The notes beneath the pieces are model-generated. The model made no database searches. It was not told where the DNA came from and worked only from the letters and a program-made list of their open reading frames with translations. A stretch of DNA of 64,000 nt, taken from contig QNQO01000590.1 in NCBI GenBank assembly GCA_003290165.1, positions 372,001 through 436,000 of the forward strand, in the 5' to 3' direction. Source of the DNA: Berberis thunbergii. Taxonomy: Eukaryota; Streptophyta; Magnoliopsida; Ranunculales; Berberidaceae. A program made the position numbers and the translations under genes. Within the stretch, counting starts at the first letter, position 1. Every line of letters starts with the position of its first letter. Positions 10,260 to 23,000 of this stretch are shown piece after piece.

Positions 10260-11524
10260 GGACGCTTACACCTCTTAGCATGTTGGCGAGGCTTAGGCCT
10301 TAGATTAGTGAAGTGGATACCTCAAGACCTAGGATGTAAGGCGGACTGAAGCTTACACCTCACTTTCCAAATATTAGAACATGTACTACGCTATCAAAGG
10401 CTTGTCTATCACTTAAGCATGATGCAAAACTTGACCACCTCGTCTAACATAGCGATTCAAAGGTGATGTGACCCTACACATGGGCTAGCCTAGGCTAACC
10501 TCAACTGCCTATTGGCACTAACACCTAACGCATCGACCTCCTCAGGTGGTTGTGCGTCTCTTCTCATAAATTAGTTATCTTCTTATAATTTCTTCTTTGA
10601 TTTTTGAGGAGTGTTGTCCGTTTTCCTCCTCTAGACACCCCACAGTTTCACAAGTTGACAAGCAAGAAGACAACATGGATACAAGGATGTTGAGGAGGGC
10701 ATGATTTCTTCAAAGATGAGGATGTTGAGGTTTGAGATTTGAGGTTGAGGGAGAGTAATAGTTACAATGAAGCTTCACGTGCATTATAAAATTAAAATGT
10801 GATTTATGAGCTTAATTGGGTTTGGTGTGTGCCAAATTTATTGGGATTGTATGCATTATAACTCACTGAATTATTTTAGAGGGTATAGTATTATGCATTT
10901 GTTTTTGGTGCCTCAACCTTGCCGCTAGCCTAGGCAGTCATGAGATGTGGTCCAAGAATGGAGGGCCTCCCATCGCCTCGCGCCTCAAACTGTCCAGCAT
11001 GTGTATATATTTTACTCCATAACCCCCAAAATCCATTGTCCCGAACCCTCGGATAGGATAGGGAATCATTTGAGATTATTCTCTTAAGGACCCTATCAGT
11101 AGTGAACAAGATGATGGACTTGGAGAAGAATTATGAACATGAATCGATAACTATGAGGCTGCATACGCTTTCATTCTGAACTTGTAGTTATGTGTTTATG
11201 TTATTCTGGTATGACTTATCCTGAATGTTATCCTAGAAGGGCAAGCTTCGAAGTCCTAAAATGATTCTTACTAAACACTTCATCATTGAGGATTGGCAAC
11301 GATTGTTTTGCCGTTTTCAATCAACTAATATATTCAATCAAACAACCCATTAAACAGAACACCCACTCAATCATTTCTCAACTCCTATATATGGAATTAA
11401 CATATAAATCAACCCAAACCCATAAACCAAAAGCCTCATTCCTCTAATTATCAAAAAATTGGCTTTTAGATGAAATTGAAAATATGGGTTCTATCAAAAA
11501 CAACCCCGAACCTTATTGCACTTA
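10260..11524. other. Gene-less stretch, older repeat remnant
   Basis: It holds the right half of a decayed GC-rich repeat with motifs such as GGCGAGGCTTAGGCCTTA and GCCTCGCGCCTCAAAC (10260-11010), whose left half lies before 8808. No coding frame is convincing. Confidence 0.4.
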
Positions 11525-11842
11525 GGGTGTGTTTGGTTGCACGGAATCCTATGCCATGGGAATCCATGAGGGGACCACTACATTTTGGGCTAAATTGATA
11601 TATCACTCCATATTCACCGTTTGACCACCATTTGATTTTGTGATCAATGGTGGGAATGAAAGTCCCATGAACATGAGCACTCCTTAGCCCCCCAAGGCAT
11701 GTGATTCTCATGTTCATGATACTTTCATTCCCACCATTCATCACAAACGGTGAATATGGAGTGATATATCAATTTAGCCCAAAATGTAGGGGTCCCCTCA
11801 TGGATTCCCATGACATAGTATTCCATGCAACCAAAGACACCC
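11525..11842. mobile_element. Tourist-like (PIF/Harbinger) MITE with TTA duplication
   Basis: A 318-bp near-perfect inverted repeat. It starts GGGTGTGTTTGGTTGCA and ends TGCAACCAAAGACACCC, with TTA at 11522-11524 and again at 11843-11845. The arms stay complementary almost to the centre (for example TGATATATCACTCCATATTC against GAATATGGAGTGATATATCA). The TTA duplication and the GGG...CCC ends fit PIF/Harbinger. No coding capacity. Confidence 0.88.
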
Positions 11843-12245
11843 TTAATCTCCAACAAAAACAACATCTAAACACCCTAAAACCAAGCAAGTCAGGCAAAGT
11901 CGAAAAGCTTAGAATTCAAGATAACACAAATCAATTTACAAAAAGGAAAGTAAAGATTGAAACTTTCTTCTTACCTTTATAGAAAGCTACGACCTTTGGT
12001 AACAAACTGAAAGGTTGGATGGATCAAAATCTCTCTGTCGACTCGACAATCAAAGAGAGGGAGGGAGGGAGAGAGATTTTATGAGTTGTTCTTGGTTTTG
12101 ATAAGGAAGGCCTCTCTTCTTCATCATGTATTTATCCCGTATAGACAAAAATACTCCTTATTCGGAAAATTACAGTGCTATGTACACCCCTCGTTTCCTT
12201 AGATTCACCACGATTTGATAAGTTGACACAAGATTTTACTTTGAC

Positions 12246-12691
12246 AGTGACTAAATGACACCACTATTTCTACTGAATGACACTACCACCCCTTTTTTCG
12301 AATTTGCTGAAGGACACCATCACCCCTCACCTTCTCTTTTCTCTTCACTGAAACAACACCACTGCAGCCATCGGTCACACTACCACACCCCGTCCACCGC
12401 CGACAACACCATCTATCCTCTATTCTTCTTTTTAGGAGAAGAAAAAAAAAATGAGAATAAGAGGAAGATATGAGAAGATAAGAGAAAGAATGGAGAAGAA
12501 GATGTGCTGGCGGCAGCGGCGAAAGTTGGGTGGTGGTAGTGGTGATGCTTGATAGAAAAGATAGGTAGTGGGGTGGTGCTTGATAAAGAAGAGAGGTGGT
12601 AGGGTTTTTTTGTTTATATTAGGGATGTCGTTCAACACTCAAGTGATAGAGTCCTTCAAAAAGTAGGCAATAATGGTGTCATTTAGTCACT
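12246..12691. mobile_element. Short TIR element, family uncertain
   Basis: Terminal inverted repeats AGTGACTAAATGACACCA and TGGTGTCATTTAGTCACT bound a 446-bp interior rich in CACC/CCAC sequence. I could not find a convincing target duplication, so the superfamily is open (Mutator-like is possible). Confidence 0.6.
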
Positions 12692-13864
12692 ATCTTTTAT
12701 TTTTACACGACACGACCCATTGTCACCCTTGCAATTCAAAATGTTGCATTGGGGATCCTTGTTGCTACACGAAACTAACCTTGTTAGAAATATCCTTTGT
12801 ATTTACTAGTGAAGTTTCTTCCAAATCTAAGCTACATGTCGATAAAGATGGCCGGCGCTTATAATATAAAAATTTGACAACACTTAATTTCTTTGCATCT
12901 TTTAGGTAAATCTTGTCGTAGTTACAATGTGTTTTCGTAAATTTTGTAGAAAATTTATTTTTTTGAAATTACGAAAAGAAAAATGTGAAAGTAAAAAAGT
13001 TTCGGCATTTCTTAATACAAAAAGTTCACTTTTTTCGAAAAATTTGGGGTTTTTTTATTATTTTTATTTTTGAACCCACCCCCTAATTTTTTTAACTATC
13101 ATTTCTTCAACTTATATATTGATTTTTAAACTACCTCAAATTCTGTAATTATAAGTATTTAGGCTTCATTTAATGTGTTTAATTCATTTATTTACTTGCA
13201 TCTTTTTTTTTCACATATTTAATATACATTTGAAATTCTTTATATTATTTCATGTATCCTTGAAATTTTTATATTTTTCTTTACACACTGAAATATTTCT
13301 TAAAATCAGGAGACCGAAATTAACTCCAAAAACGAAATCACAATCGTTGGTTACAATATTAGAGAATTGATGCTAAAACCTTATGCCCTTTGTATTGTAT
13401 TGGAAGTAATGGATCAAATGCCTGGAATCTAATTCAAATTAAAAGTGTTGTTTACCTAGTCGCTAGATCGAAGAAAATGTGTATAAAATTGCAACGTTGG
13501 TCTCTCTTTCTGTTTGGATTGTCTTTGCCTTTTCATTTATTTGTATTACCAAATTATTACTACTATTGTAAATCATCTCACCATAAATTGACATAAAATA
13601 TCATTTGTGGTTCCATTATAGTCATTTATCAATTATTAAAAGTACATTCAATGAAGGGGTGTTATGAAGCATAGTTTTTTTTTTTTTTTGTTTGAAAAGT
13701 GAGTAGGGTTTTTATTAGATCATATAATTGTTAAATGTTTTCGGCAGGGTTTTAATCTTAGACTTTGTGATACAATTCGTCACTGATTTACCAGCCGAGT
13801 TAATACCTCATTTACTAAGCATAATTATTAAACTGTACTAAATTTCTAAAGAGAGCATCTACCT
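12692..13864. other. Gene-less AT-rich stretch
   Basis: Very AT-rich DNA with poly-T runs. It contains TTTACGAAAA/TTTCGTAAATT-like motifs that recur at 31.2-31.7 kb and 32.7-33.1 kb, suggesting a shared old repeat. No gene seen. Confidence 0.4.
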
Positions 13865-14024
13865 GTCGAGGAAGCCAGCGAGGGATGGAGAGAGGGAAGG
13901 AGGGGACCGTCCATTCATCTCGGGATGCATGCCATCATTTTTCATGCGCGCATCCGAAGGGGAATGGATGGTCCCCTCCTTCCCTCACTCTCTCCCCCGC
14001 TGATTTCCTCGCTGGCTTCCTCAA
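13865..14024. mobile_element. GC-rich hairpin element, copy 2
   Basis: The arms TCGAGGAAGCCAGCGAG and CTCGCTGGCTTCCTC, then GGAAGGAGGGGACCGTCCAT against ATGGATGGTCCCCTCCTTCC, form a long stem around a GATGCATGCC...GCGCGCATC centre. It is adjacent to ATTTAGAATT on the right, as in the 52.5-kb copy. Confidence 0.75.
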
Positions 14025-14589
14025 CATTTAGAATTCCTGATTTCTAAAACTCGATTTACTACATATTCAAAATGAATAGTTATTTAGTTTTTTGGGCTTG
14101 AAATAATTAGTGGGCAGAATTGCTATAATTCAAATATAAACTTATTCAGATTGTTCATTTTGATAGTTAAATAAGAGCCTAGCTAATTCGAATTGTTAGT
14201 AGTAGGCCATATTTGTTTTCCTTTTAATTCATATATCTATAATCCAAATATATAAAGTTGAGCACTTGGGAGTCTAGATTTTCATGGCAAAGTACTCAAC
14301 TTTTTCTAGGGTTTTCTTTTTAATAAATTTTTATTTTATATAGATAAATTTATATTTTAGGTCTCGCAATTCATACTAGACTCAAAGGCTACAATATTGT
14401 TGCTACTTAATATTATATTGAATGGTATATATGATTGATTCAATTTTTCAGATAAATTTATGTAGAACAATAACCCAAACTGGTCCAGTTGGTATTGAAA
14501 CTGTTTGTTCGATTTAGTTTTTTTTTTAGCACTAACTTTTCCCCAACTCATGCACCATTTCTTTCTTTCTTTCTTTTGGTGATTCTAAA

Positions 14590-14700
14590 TGGCCAGGGAG
14601 GGGGGTGTCACCTTTCATCTCCTTTGAGATGCGCGCTCATGTGAATCTCGAAGGGGATGGGGGTCAAACCCCCTCCCTCACCCGTTTCCTCGCCGCCTAG
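14590..14700. mobile_element. GC-rich hairpin element, copy 3, shorter
   Basis: GGCCAGGGAGGGGGGTGTCA on the left and CAAACCCCCTCCCTCACCC on the right pair imperfectly around GAGATGCGCGCTCATG and ATCTCGAAGGGGATG. It ends CGTTTCCTCGCCGCCTAG. It is related to the other hairpin copies by the CGAGGAAAC end and the GATGCGCG / ATCTCGAAG core. Confidence 0.55.
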
Positions 14701-15832
14701 CATCACTCCATATAATAAATACCATTAGAAAAGAATAGGCTTTGTTCCCTTCTATGAATCCCAAATCATAATGCATTGTGGATTAGATCCCTTTTTAATG
14801 CATGCGTAAGACTTGTGACAGATGGTATCGGAGTTTCACGTCTCAATGCCTTTGGAATGTTTTTATTGGAATTTATTGAGAATTAAATGGCCTCAACCGC
14901 CACGTGGGACTCCGAAAATTAAATGGAGTTGGATACGACAAAAACTTCTTCTGGTTTCAGACCCTGCTCTACTAGTCACAGTGAAACAACCTCTCTGTCT
15001 CTTTCTTGGCTTTCTGTTCTTCACTCTATACTTCTCTCATTCTCCCAATTATATCATCGTTCTCCAACTTTTCTTCATTGAATCTGTAATGGGTTTTTGA
15101 TTCTCCTGCTTGGTTTGATACTTTACATCTTCAAATCATCTTCTGCATGTTGATCCTTGAAGGTTTGCTTTTCATTACCACAATGCTTACAGGTTTGAGA
15201 TTTCCCTTTCTTTCTTTGTTCTTCTTCGATCTTTATTACTCGTCTTTTCAAGTTTTGATCAAAGAGAACTTGAATACATGATGATATACAACCTTCTAAG
15301 GTTCGAACTTTATTGAATGAATGAAACAAACCTTTTTATTAGCTTCTAACTTTATTGAATGAATGAAACATACCTTTTTATTAGCTTTTTTTTTCCTTTT
15401 TTCTGATCAGAATGTAGAAAAACATAGGAGATAATCCAGGTTATGATTCCCCTGGTTCCGAACAATGGGTTGCAAGATTTGATGTTTCTAAGAAGATCTT
15501 GTATCCTTGCATGCCAAATCATGCAATTTATTTATTTAATTTTCTTTTCTTGTAATGCTGTTTTTGACTACTTGAGAGAAGGACAATAAAGAAGATGGAG
15601 TAATTGAGGTTGAACACGAGACGTTCATGGCGTTTTGAGTATTCCATGAGAAACTAGTATTTGCCTCCTTGAAAAAAATTTCATCTTCAACCTTAAATTT
15701 ATCATTTTTGTTATATTTTGTTATCAGTTTCAAAACCAAGCACAGCCTAACTTGTGTTTTTATTCTAAGAAATATCAAAGGGAATACTAAGGACTCATTT
15801 CTATCACAGAACTTGATTTGAACATCAAAAGC
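14701..15832 (+). promoter_or_regulatory. Upstream region of the bZIP gene with a palindromic G-box
   Basis: No gene in this stretch. CCACGTGG, a perfect G-box core, lies at 14900-14907. A CT-rich stretch near 14990-15040 could be a leader. AACTTTATTGAATGAATGAA is directly repeated at about 15306 and 15349. Whether the leader contains an intron cannot be settled from sequence alone. Confidence 0.35.
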
Positions 15833-16618
15833 ATGTCATCTGGAAGCCCAATAGAAGACCAAGACATGTTTCCAGGAGGAAACAATCTGTATGATGAGGA
15901 AGATAGGAAGAGGGACTACTTCTCACTTAAAGGAGCGGCGGAGAATAATGGATGGGGAAGTTCCAGTGGCAATGAAGAGAATGGTGGCCTATTCAAGAAG
16001 CAGAAGGGTGATGAACAAGTTCCAATAATGGTGAACGCAGTAGGGTGGAACAATGCTGTGTATGGTTCTTACAACCAAGTTGAGCCAGTCATGGGTGCAA
16101 ATTTTCCTGTTGAAACTAATGGGTATCAGTCATTTCCCAACTACCCATACCGAGCTTTTGATGATCCAAGCAACAACATGCACTTCGCTGATCAGATTCA
16201 GACCTCCTTCATTCTGGAAGAGAAGAAAAAAATGAGGATGATCAAGAATCGTGAATCTGCAGCCAGGTCCAGAGCTCGTAAACAGGTAATTTTATTTACC
16301 TCCATTCTATACCTCATGAACGAGGGAAGTAATACATAATTGACTCTCTATTTTCGTGTTTGTATTGTTGTCTTAGGCGTATCAGACCCAACTTCAGTTG
16401 GAAGTGAAGTACATCAAGGACGAGAATGAAGTGTTGTATAGAACCTACAACGTAATCTCTTTACTCCTTGTTCCTTGCTTCTGTTGTAAATGCACTTAAC
16501 TTTGATTTTTCTTATGTTCATGTTTTCCTTTTTCATGTAGAATCTGGTCGCTTTTGCAGAGATGAAGATTAAGTCTACAGGGAATAAGCTTGCTCGTACT
16601 CTGTCGAGCCCTTTTTAG
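15833..16618 (+). CDS. FD-like group A bZIP transcription factor
   Basis: A DNA-binding regulator, nuclear, expected to bind ACGT-core elements as a dimer. Exons 15833-16285, 16377-16451 and 16541-16618 join in phase to 201 residues. I start at ATG 15833 (MSSGSPIEDQDMFPGG); the in-frame codon upstream is TTG. The basic region MRMIKNRESAARSRARKQ begins near residue 134, followed by a short zipper-like segment (AYQTQLQLEVKYIKDENEVL). The C-terminus RTLSSPF resembles the phospho-motif by which FD-type bZIPs bind 14-3-3/florigen complexes. The split of the bZIP at RARKQ|AYQ is the usual group A intron position. The zipper is short and poor in leucine, so dimer strength is uncertain. ABI5/AREB-like is the alternative, but the length and tail favour FD-like. 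Confidence 0.82.
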
Positions 16619-17022
16619 ATAACAATGGGGTGGATATTCCATGGAAGACATTTCAATGGAATATGTATCTTTAAGTAAGACTGGTATGGATATCTAGTTA
16701 TGAAATAAAGAAAAAATATTACAGTTTACAGAATATCTGCAGTGTTTATGGTGGTATGTTTTTACTTGAAACGCCGTGCTTCTCTAATGAACTGCACGAA
16801 CAATTTCTCAGACACCATAGGATCAGCTCAAACTACAACATTGCAACAACAATTTCTAGATTACAAAGAGCCAGGAACTAGATTTAAAACACGGCAACAG
16901 GAACATTCCCTAACAATAGGATACAATGACATCATTCTTCCTCCACAAGAAAGAAATGAAATGATTATAAGAAAATAAGGGAAGTCGAATCTCACTTCTC
17001 CTGTTTCCTCAAATCTGCTTTC
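16619..17022. other. Intergenic space between convergent bZIP and FPS genes
   Basis: Only about 400 bp separate the two stop codons, so the 3' UTRs probably lie close or overlap. No separate gene seen. Confidence 0.5.
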
Positions 17023-20000
17023 CTACTTTTGCCTTCTGTAGATCTTCCCCAAGAATGACTTCAACACTGCTTGAACTGCTTTGCTTGGATGAGCTTCAAT
17101 TGAGGATATCAGCTTCTCGTAACTTGAACTTTCATACTCCTTGAAAACACCCTGAAATGTGGAATGTTTAATGTGGGAAGTATGTCCTATGACACCAATA
17201 GAACTTCTAAAGTTCGGAAAATTAAAAGGAGAAATTAAAGAGTAATATTGATGACATGCAATTTGATGTTATGCCCTTGCGGAAATTCAGATGTCCTAGT
17301 ATTTTGAGAGTTGAACTACTAAATATTTTTTGCAAAAAATGAAAATAAGAATACATTACAAACCTCAATGTTAAGATCATTATAAAGTGCCTTCACTTTG
17401 GCAACACAAGCGGGATCAGCTTTGCCATAGTTTTCCTGGAAACAAGTATCATTGTTACATCAAAAATTTTGACAACGTAAAGATGAAAATAACAAAAGAA
17501 AACGAGAGCAAGACGTCATTCTCACATGTAAGAGTTTCTTTTGGTCCTCGTTGGCCAGCTCAAGTGCTTTTACTACTAACCAAGAGCACTTAAAATCTTC
17601 AATATCCGTTCCAATCTAATAATTCAAAGAAAATACAGTAAGAATAACAACCTATAGCAACATGAATTTCTCTATATAAATCTGGTATACTCAATTGATG
17701 AAACTTTGAGGTTTACCTTGCCAATTACATCTGGGTGACCAAAGCAATCCAAATAATCATCCTACAAAAAGTGAAAAGCATCATTTGAATTGCCAAATAG
17801 AGTGCTTTTAGCAACATATGAGAGCAATCTATCTAACATTTCACATTGGTATTTCACTGTTCATGAACAGTGAAATGGGTGTGTTTGTCCTACGTGGCAA
17901 AGTTTTATCTTTGGCAGAACTTAACTTAAATGTTCACTAGCCCGAGGCTTCCTCTGACTCTCTACTCTTCTCACAAGCCTCCATCTCTCACACTCTATAA
18001 ACTCTCATTTTTGTGCAAATTTGTTCACTTTTCAAGAGGTGAATTATTCATATTTGTTCAACTGAAACCCTTCCTCCATCTCTCCCCTCCGCTTCCTCAC
18101 TCCCACCACCGACCACCCCATCCCCCATCCTCGCGATACCACTGGCTACCACTCGGCATCTCAGCACCACCGTCGGCCTCCCGCTTTCCTTTCGCCGATG
18201 CATCCACCTCCACCGCCCAATCAACATCCTGGCTGCTGATCTCGAACTCAGGAAGTGGGGGAAGTGCTTGCATCTCGGAAAGGTGGGGAATAGACCGGTC
18301 TCCCTGCTCGCAATCTAAGGAATCTCAGGAAGTGAGAGACAAGAATGAATAGAGATTGTGGGTAGGTTGGCTGGCTAGGAATTAAAAGAGATTGCAAGGT
18401 GGTTTTGTGGGACATAGTGTTTTAGCTTTTCTTTCCATCTTTTGTTCAAAGGGGAGTGAAATTGTTCATCTACAGGGTCAATCTTGGTGTGGGTTGTGGG
18501 GTTGTCACCATAGTAAACCAACGAGGATAACTACAATTGCAACCATATGATCCAAATGATTTTTTATTTAAATATTTAATTAATCAATAACTATGGGCAT
18601 ATATCTTCTTTTGTTATGCATACCAAAATTACAACGATGCCCAATGTGGTTATCTTTTAGTATGGATCATTTTGTCATTATAAATTAAATTTTCTTTGTG
18701 ATAGCAATTGCAATTTTATTTTTATTTAACGTTGTTCCTTTTAATGTTATTCATGATAATAACTCTCATCCACTAACTCTCACTTACGCTATTTTTTCAT
18801 TATAATGTAGATTGTCTAGGCAGATAACACGTGTATTATTTGGTCTTGAATTACTGGAATACCAACCTCTTTACTTTATTTTCGTTCTCATCCTCGCACA
18901 ATCGCCTCCCTTTCGATTCTCTTCATCTCAAGTGCGTGGTTGTGCATTTTAGAGTGATATTTTACTATTCATTGCGAACTGATTTAGGTAAGGTATTTAA
19001 CTAATTTTTTTTGATACTTAACTAAGTACCTCTATTTTTTAAAGAAATGAAAATGACTTCTTAAAGCATATTCAAACAAAAAACTTGAATTCTAACAAAA
19101 CATATGATCAATACAAGCGCTAAAATTTTAAAATTATATATTTTATTATTAAAAAAATCTACTGATTTAAATTTCAACAAATGAGTAGGAATCTTAATAC
19201 ACATTTCAACAAAATCCCTAAACTTCATGTTTTAACGAATTTAAAGTTTGGGGGAGAACTCACTCTTGGCATTAAAAAAAATTTCTCTAACTAATTAAAA
19301 TTTTAACCGAGTCTAATTCAAAATTTATAATATATATTTTTGCCTTATACTGTGCTTACACTTCAAATCTCAGTGAGGGCGAAAATAGGCATGGTGGCGG
19401 GGATTTTCAGTACATAATATTGGAGCAAAATAAAGTTACGTGGAGTGTCAACGACACGGGTAATATACTAGTCTATCTAACATTTCACATTGGTATTTTC
19501 ACTGTTCATGAACAGTGAAATGGGTGTGTTTGTCCTACGTGGCAAAGTTTTATCTTTGGCAGAACTTAACTTAAATGTTCACTAGCCCGAGGCTTCCTCT
19601 GACTCTCTACTCTTCTCACAAGCCTCCATCTCTCACACTCTATAAACTCTCATTTTTGTGCAAATTTGTTCACTTTTCAAGAGGTGAATTATTCATATTT
19701 GTTCAACTGAAACCCTTCCTCCATCTCTCCCCTCCGCTTCCTCACTCCCACCACCGACCACCCCATCCCCCATCCTCGCGATACCACTGGCTACCACTCG
19801 GCATCTCAGCACCACCGTCGGCCTCCCGCTTTCCTTTCGCCGATGCATCCACCTCCACCGCCCAATCAACATCCTGGCTGCTGATCTCGAACTCAGGAAG
19901 TGGGGGAAGTGCTTGCATCTCGGAAAGGTGGGGAATAGACCGGTCTCCCTGCTCGCAATCTAAGGAATCTCAGGAAGTGAGAGACAAGAATGAATAGAGA

Positions 20001-23000
20001 TTGTGGGTAGGTTGGCTGGCTAGGAATTAAAAGAGATTGCAAGGTGGTTTTGTGGGACATAGTGTTTTAGCTTTTCTTTCCATCTTTTGTTCAAAGGGGA
20101 GTGAAATTGTTCATCTACAGGGTCAATCTTGGTGTGGGTTGTGGGGTTGTCACCATAGTAAACCAACGAGGATAACTACAATTGCAACCATATGATCCAA
20201 ATGATTTTTTTATTTAAATATTTAATTAATCAATAACTATGGGCATATATCTTCTTTTGTTATGCATACCAAAATTACAACGATGCCCAATGTGGTTATC
20301 TTTTAGTATGGATCATTTGTCATTATAAATTAAATTTTCTTTGTGATAGCAATTGCAATTTTATTTTTATTTAACGTTGTTCCTTTTAATGTTATTCATG
20401 ATAATAACTCTCATCCACTAACTCTCACTTACGCTATTTTTTCATTATAATGTAGATTGTCTAGGCAGATAACACGTGTATTATTTGGTCTTGAATTACT
20501 GGAATACCAACCTCTTTACTTTATTTTCGTTCTCATCCTCGCACAATCGCCTCCCTTTCGATTCTCTTCATCTCAAGTGCGTGGTTGTGCATTTTAGAGT
20601 GATATTTTACTATTCATTGCGAACTGATTTAGGTAAGGTATTTAACTAATTTTTTTGATACTTAACTAAGTACCTCTATTTTTTAAAGAAATGAAAATGA
20701 CTTCTTAAAGCATATTCAAACAAAAAACTTGAATTCTAACAAAACATATGATCAATACAAGCGCTAAAATTTTAAAATTATATATTTTATTATTAAAAAA
20801 ATCTACTGATTTAAATTTCAACAAATGAGTAGGAATCTTAATACACATTTCAACAAAATCCCTAAACTTCATGTTTTAACGAATTTAAAGTTTGGGGGAG
20901 AACTCACTCTTGGCATTAAAAAAAATTTCTCTAACTAATTAAAATTTTAACCGAGTCTAATTCAAAATTTATAATATATATTTTTGCCTTATACTGTGCT
21001 TACACTTCAAATCTCAGTGAGGGCGAAAATAGGCATGGTGGCGGGGATTTTCAGTACATAATATTGGAGCAAAATAAAGTTACGTGGAGTGTCAACGACA
21101 CGGGTAATATACTAGTCTATCTAACATTTCACATTGGTATTTTCACTGTTCATGAACAGTGAAATGGGTGTGTTTGTCCTACGTGGCAAAGTTTTATCTT
21201 TGGCAGAACTTAACTTAAATGTTCACTAGCCCGAGGCTTCCTCTGACTCTCTACTCTTCTCACAAGCCTCCATCTCTCACACTCTATAAACTCTCATTTT
21301 TGTGCAAATTTGTTCACTTTTCAAGAGGTGAATTATTCATATTTGTTCAACTGAAACCCTTCCTCCATCTCTCCCCTCCGCTTCCTCACTCCCACCACCG
21401 ACCACCCCATCCCCCATCCTCGCGATACCACTGGCTACCACTCGGCATCTCAGCACCACCGTCGGCCTCCCGCTTTCCTTTCGCCGATGCATCCACCTCC
21501 ACCGCCCAATCAACATCCTGGCTGCTGATCTCGAACTCAGGAAGTGGGGGAAGTGCTTGCATCTCGGAAAGGTGGGGAATAGACCGGTCTCCCTGCTCGC
21601 AATCTAAGGAATCTCAGGAAGTGAGAGACAAGAATGAATAGAGATTGTGGGTAGGTTGGCTGGCTAGGAATTAAAAGAGATTGCAAGGTGGTTTTGTGGG
21701 ACATAGTGTTTTAGCTTTTCTTTCCATCTTTTGTTCAAAGGGGAGTGAAATTGTTCATCTACAGGGTCAATCTTGGTGTGGGTTGTGGGGTTGTCACCAT
21801 AGTAAACCAACGAGGATAACTACAATTGCAACCATATGATCCAAATGATTTTTTTATTTAAATATTTAATTAATCAATAACTATGGGCATATATCTTCTT
21901 TTGTTATGCATACCAAAATTACAACGATGCCCAATGTGGTTATCTTTTAGTATGGATCATTTTGTCATTATAAATTAAATTTTCTTTGTGATAGCAATTG
22001 CAATTTTATTTTTATTTAACGTTGTTCCTTTTAATGTTATTCATGATAATAACTCTCATCCACTAACTCTCACTTACGCTATTTTTTCATTATAATGTAG
22101 ATTGTCTAGGCAGATAACACGTGTATTATTTGGTCTTGAATTACTGGAATACCAACCTCTTTACTTTATTTTCGTTCTCATCCTCGCACAATCGCCTCCC
22201 TTTCGATTCTCTTCATCTCAAGTGCGTGGTTGTGCATTTTAGAGTGATATTTTACTATTCATTGCGAACTGATTTAGGTAAGGTATTTAACTAATTTTTT
22301 TGATACTTAACTAAGTACCTCTATTTTTTAAAGAAATGAAAATGACTTCTTAAAGCATATTCAAACAAAAAACTTGAATTCTAACAAAACATATGATCAA
22401 TACAAGCGCTAAAATTTTAAAATTATATATTTTATTATTAAAAAAATCTACTGATTTAAATTTCAACAAATGAGTAGGAATCTTAATACACATTTCAACA
22501 AAATCCCTAAACTTCATGTTTTAACGAATTTAAAGTTTGGGGGAGAACTCACTCTTGGCATTAAAAAAAATTTCTCTAACTAATTAAAATTTTAACCGAG
22601 TCTAATTCAAAATTTATAATATATATTTTTGCCTTATACTGTGCTTACACTTCAAATCTCAGTGAGGGCGAAAATAGGCATGGTGGCGGGGATTTTCAGT
22701 ACATAATATTGGAGCAAAATAAAGTTACGTGGAGTGTCAACGACACGGGTAATATACTAGTTTCAAATAAACGAAGCAACTACCTGTACTTGAAAGTATG
22801 TTCCCATTTCAATTAGAACCTCCTTTACAAGTTTATGGTCATCCAAATTCTCGCCCGCAATAAGCAATGCACATGCCACCTGTAAACAAAGCAATGGACA
22901 TAATGTTTAATTGATCGCAAATATTAGGTGTCATGGAACAAAATACAGTATGGTTGTAAAGAGATGTTTAACTCACTGGAAGATAAAATGAATAATAGGC

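Noticed and set aside
13674..13691. Poly-T and other homopolymer runs as possible retroposon tails
   Set aside because: No target duplications or body sequence could be paired with them.
17930..18352. 140-codon open frame, identical in all three Helitron units (also 19575 and 21219)
   Set aside because: No recognisable domain, low-complexity Pro/Ser-rich, and a TATA-like motif lies inside the frame. Identity among copies reflects recent amplification, not selection.
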